NCBI RefSeq assembly: GCF_000310145.2
Contig: NZ_AMXA01000002.1
Span: 1 to 64,000 of the forward strand
DNA: 64,000 bases
Direction: 5' to 3'
From: Thauera sp. 28
GTDB lineage: Bacteria; Pseudomonadota; Gammaproteobacteria; Burkholderiales; Rhodocyclaceae
Of this stretch, positions 62,170 through 64,000 are shown piece after piece. A model generated the notes under the pieces. The model was not told the DNA's origin. It searched no databases and saw only the letters and a program-made list of their open reading frames with translations. Positions within the stretch are counted from its first letter, which is position 1. Every line of letters begins with the position of its first letter. The translations under genes were made by a program, and so were the position numbers.

Positions 62170-62618
62170 CAGTGCTTCCCGGTACTGCCGAATCCGTCGG
62201 CGCCGCGTTCGCTCTGGGCGAACTGCTCGACCAGGTTGAAGCCAACCTGCAGCACCGGCACCACGACCAGCTGAGCGATGCGCTCCATGGGCTGAATAGT
62301 GAAACTCGCCCGCCCCCTGTTCCACACCGACACGAAGATCTGCCCCTGGTAGTCGGAATCGATCAGCCCGACCAGGTTGCCAAGCACGATGCCATGCTTA
62401 TGCCCCAGTCCGGAGCGCGGCAGCACCATTGCAGCCAGCCCCGGGTCGGCGAGATGGATCGCCAGGCCGCTCGGCACAAGCGTCGTTTCTCCCGGATGGA
62501 GGGTGATCGGTGCCGGCAGGCAGGCACGCAGATCGAGGCCCGCAGCACCCTCGGTCGCATAAGCAGGCGGATGGGTCCTGAGGCGCTCGTCGAGCAGCTT
62601 CACGTCGATTCGATGCAT
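62169..62618 (-). CDS. dut: Deoxyuridine 5'-triphosphate nucleotidohydrolase
   Basis: A 149-residue dUTPase, close to E. coli Dut in length. Motifs are AGLDLRA (1), [15 protein letters not shown] (2), [10 protein letters not shown] (3), [10 protein letters not shown] (4) and [10 protein letters not shown] (5). It hydrolyses dUTP to dUMP and PPi. The ATG at 62618 is preferred because GGGAGA is at proper distance; ATG two codons earlier is too close to it. It lies downstream of coaBC, as in many proteobacteria. Confidence 0.95.
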   Translation of the reverse strand: MHRIDVKLLDERLRTHPPAYATEGAAGLDLRACLPAPITLHPGETTLVPSGLAIHLADPGLAAMVLPRSGLGHKHGIVLGNLVGLIDSDYQGQIFVSVWNRGRASFTIQPMERIAQLVVVPVLQVGFNLVEQFAQSERGADGFGSTGKH

Positions 62619-62702
62619 ATCCATTCTCCCTGCCCACCGCCAGCCCACGGCCGGGTGAGCGTCAATTCACCACAAAATCCGTCCGCCCAGCCCCCGCGCC
62701 GG

Positions 62703-63905
62703 TCACGCCTGCGGTCTGCAGCCATCGAGCAGGCGCGCAAGATGCGAAACAATCCCATGCGCAAGCTCTGCCTTCGGCGCACGTGGCAGCGGATGGCGGC
62801 CGGCGTCGTCATACAGGACCACGGTATTCTCATCACCGCCCATGCCGTCACTCACCAGGTTGCCGACCAGCATCGGCAAACCCTTCCTGCGCCGCTTGCC
62901 CTCCGCATACGCATCGAGATCCCGGCTTTCGGCCGCGAAGCCTACACAGAAAGGGGCGTCCTGCCTGGCAGCCACCTCGGCAAGAATGTCGGGGTTCGGC
63001 GTCAGCGCAATCTCGAGCGTCTCGCCGCTCTTCTTGATCTTGTGCTCGGCAACCTCCAGCGGGCGGTAATCGGCCACGGCCGCAACGCCAATGAACACGT
63101 CGGCTCCAGGCAGGGCGGCGAACACCTGCTCGCGCATACCCAGGGCACTCCCTGCGGTGACCCGGCGAACCCCCGCGGGCACCGGCAGGCTGACAGGCCC
63201 GCTCACCAGCACAACCTCCGCACCTGCCTGGGCACAGGCGCGCGCAAGCGCGTAGCCCATCTTGCCCGAGCTGATGTTGGTGATACCACGCACCGGATCG
63301 ATCGCCTCGAAAGTCGGGCCTGCAGTCAGCACCACCTTGCGCCCGGCAAGCACACGGGGCACGAAAAAGCCCTCTAGACGCTCCACGATCTCCTCGGGCT
63401 CCAGCATGCGCCCCATGCCGACCTCGCCACAGGCCTGATCGCCGGCGGCAGGGCCGAACACTTCGACGCCATCCTCGCGCACCTGAGCAAGGTTGCGGCG
63501 AGTAGGAGGAGACTCCCACATCTGGCGGTTCATCGCTGGGGCAACGATGAGCGGCACATCGCGTGCAAGGCACAAGGTGCTGAGCAGATCGTCTGCCCTG
63601 CCCTGCGCGAGCCGGGCAATGAAGTCAGCCGTAGCTGGCGCAACCAGGATCGCATCGGCATCACGGCCAAGGTCGATGTGCGCCATGTTGTTGGGCATGC
63701 GCGCATCCCACAAGTCCGTCCACACCGTATTGCCCGACAGCGCCTGAAAGGTGACGGCAGTCACGAAGCGGGCCCCGCCCTCGCTCAGCACCACGTGGAC
63801 GTCCGCCCCGGCCTTGCCGAGCAGGCGCACCAATTCGGCCGCCTTGTACGCCGCCACCCCCCCGGTGACACCGACGACGATCCTTCGACCCTTCAACATG
63901 ATCAT
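62703..63905 (-). CDS. coaBC: Bifunctional phosphopantothenoylcysteine decarboxylase/synthetase
   Basis: A 400-residue fusion protein for coenzyme A synthesis. The N-terminal CoaC domain binds FMN (GVTGGVAAYKAAELVRLL) and has PAMNRQMW near residue 130; NNMAHIDL carries the catalytic His. The C-terminal CoaB domain has AGPTFEAIDPVRGITNISSGKMG near residue 195 and VAAVADYRP with KIKKSG near residue 280-290. Start at MIML or the next ATG two codons later cannot be separated. Confidence 0.95.
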   Translation of the reverse strand: MIMLKGRRIVVGVTGGVAAYKAAELVRLLGKAGADVHVVLSEGGARFVTAVTFQALSGNTVWTDLWDARMPNNMAHIDLGRDADAILVAPATADFIARLAQGRADDLLSTLCLARDVPLIVAPAMNRQMWESPPTRRNLAQVREDGVEVFGPAAGDQACGEVGMGRMLEPEEIVERLEGFFVPRVLAGRKVVLTAGPTFEAIDPVRGITNISSGKMGYALARACAQAGAEVVLVSGPVSLPVPAGVRRVTAGSALGMREQVFAALPGADVFIGVAAVADYRPLEVAEHKIKKSGETLEIALTPNPDILAEVAARQDAPFCVGFAAESRDLDAYAEGKRRRKGLPMLVGNLVSDGMGGDENTVVLYDDAGRHPLPRAPKAELAHGIVSHLARLLDGCRPQA

Positions 63906-63915
63906 GCCATTCGCC

Positions 63916-63921
63916 TATAAT
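63916..63921 (+). promoter_or_regulatory. -10 element TATAAT before radC
   Basis: A consensus -10 hexamer in the coaBC/radC divergent gap, 51 bp before the radC start. A matching -35 was not clearly seen. Confidence 0.45.
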
Positions 63922-63971
63922 AAAACCCGATACACATATACTGCAGCACCCAACCTGAGGAAAGGCCCACG

Positions 63972-64000
63972 ATGGCGATCACCGACTGGCCAGCCGACGA
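63972..64000 (+). CDS. radC: DNA repair protein RadC, N-terminal fragment
   Basis: Only nine codons are in the window: MAITDWPAD, then E-. This is the usual RadC N-terminus, and divergent radC beside coaBC-dut is a common arrangement. GAGGAAAGG precedes the ATG. Confidence 0.75.

Overview
The window is GC-rich chromosome of a metabolically versatile betaproteobacterium, most likely Rhodocyclales (Thauera/Azoarcus-like). Reasons: dense high-GC coding, class I PHA synthase, cbb3 oxidase with its assembly genes, an Fnr/Anr regulator with matching TTGAY-N4-RTCAA sites, periplasmic sulfur-oxidation genes and several Crp/Fnr and LysR regulators. The lineage is an inference from gene content; no rRNA gene is present.

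Region 1 (1-19.3 kb) is a purine/allantoin catabolic island. Leftward: hydantoin/allantoin racemase, NCS1 permease and the start of a PuuE-type allantoinase. Rightward: allantoicase, ureidoglycolate lyase, a five-gene peptide/nickel-family ABC importer and a GntR/FCD regulator, then a UreI/AmiS-like channel. A LysR gene divides this from gcl-hyi-glxR-DUF3830-GlcG-pyruvate kinase. Together they take allantoin to urea plus glyoxylate, and glyoxylate through tartronate semialdehyde to glycerate and pyruvate; no glycerate kinase is visible here.

Region 2 (19.3-39.0 kb) is housekeeping and low-oxygen physiology: pyrophosphatase, copper chaperone, TauE/SafE-like membrane protein, hemN, fnr, SirB-like protein, a second Crp/Fnr regulator, PHA synthase, beta-CASP hydrolase, universal stress protein, and ccoNOQP-ccoG-fixH with ccoS and ccoI. 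Good Fnr boxes precede hemN/fnr, the usp gene and ccoN. A fourth box with its own -10 and a terminator about 90 bases downstream predicts an unannotated anaerobically induced small RNA at about 34060-34154.

Region 3 (39074-48058) is a compact 8.9-kb integrated element in a tRNA-Thr(CGU) gene, bounded by 49-bp direct repeats. It carries a tyrosine integrase, small unknown proteins, an AlpA-like regulator whose start codon abuts a perfect inverted repeat, a P4/D5-type helicase followed by a 13-bp inverted repeat, a small-terminase-like HTH protein, a prohead protease fused to an HK97-type major capsid protein, and one more phage-morphogenesis-like protein. Portal, large terminase and tail genes are absent, so it looks like a capsid-encoding phage satellite or a strongly reduced prophage.

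Region 4 (48-64 kb) is core chromosome: TauE/SafE permease, nucleoside-recognition membrane protein, lrgAB-like pair, an MFS transporter broken by an in-frame TGA, an EF-G-like GTPase, two DUF4212 proteins (one paired with a sodium:solute symporter), soxYZ, a sulfide-dehydrogenase-like flavoprotein with its cytochrome, a diheme cytochrome c, NUDIX hydrolase, dut, coaBC and the start of radC.
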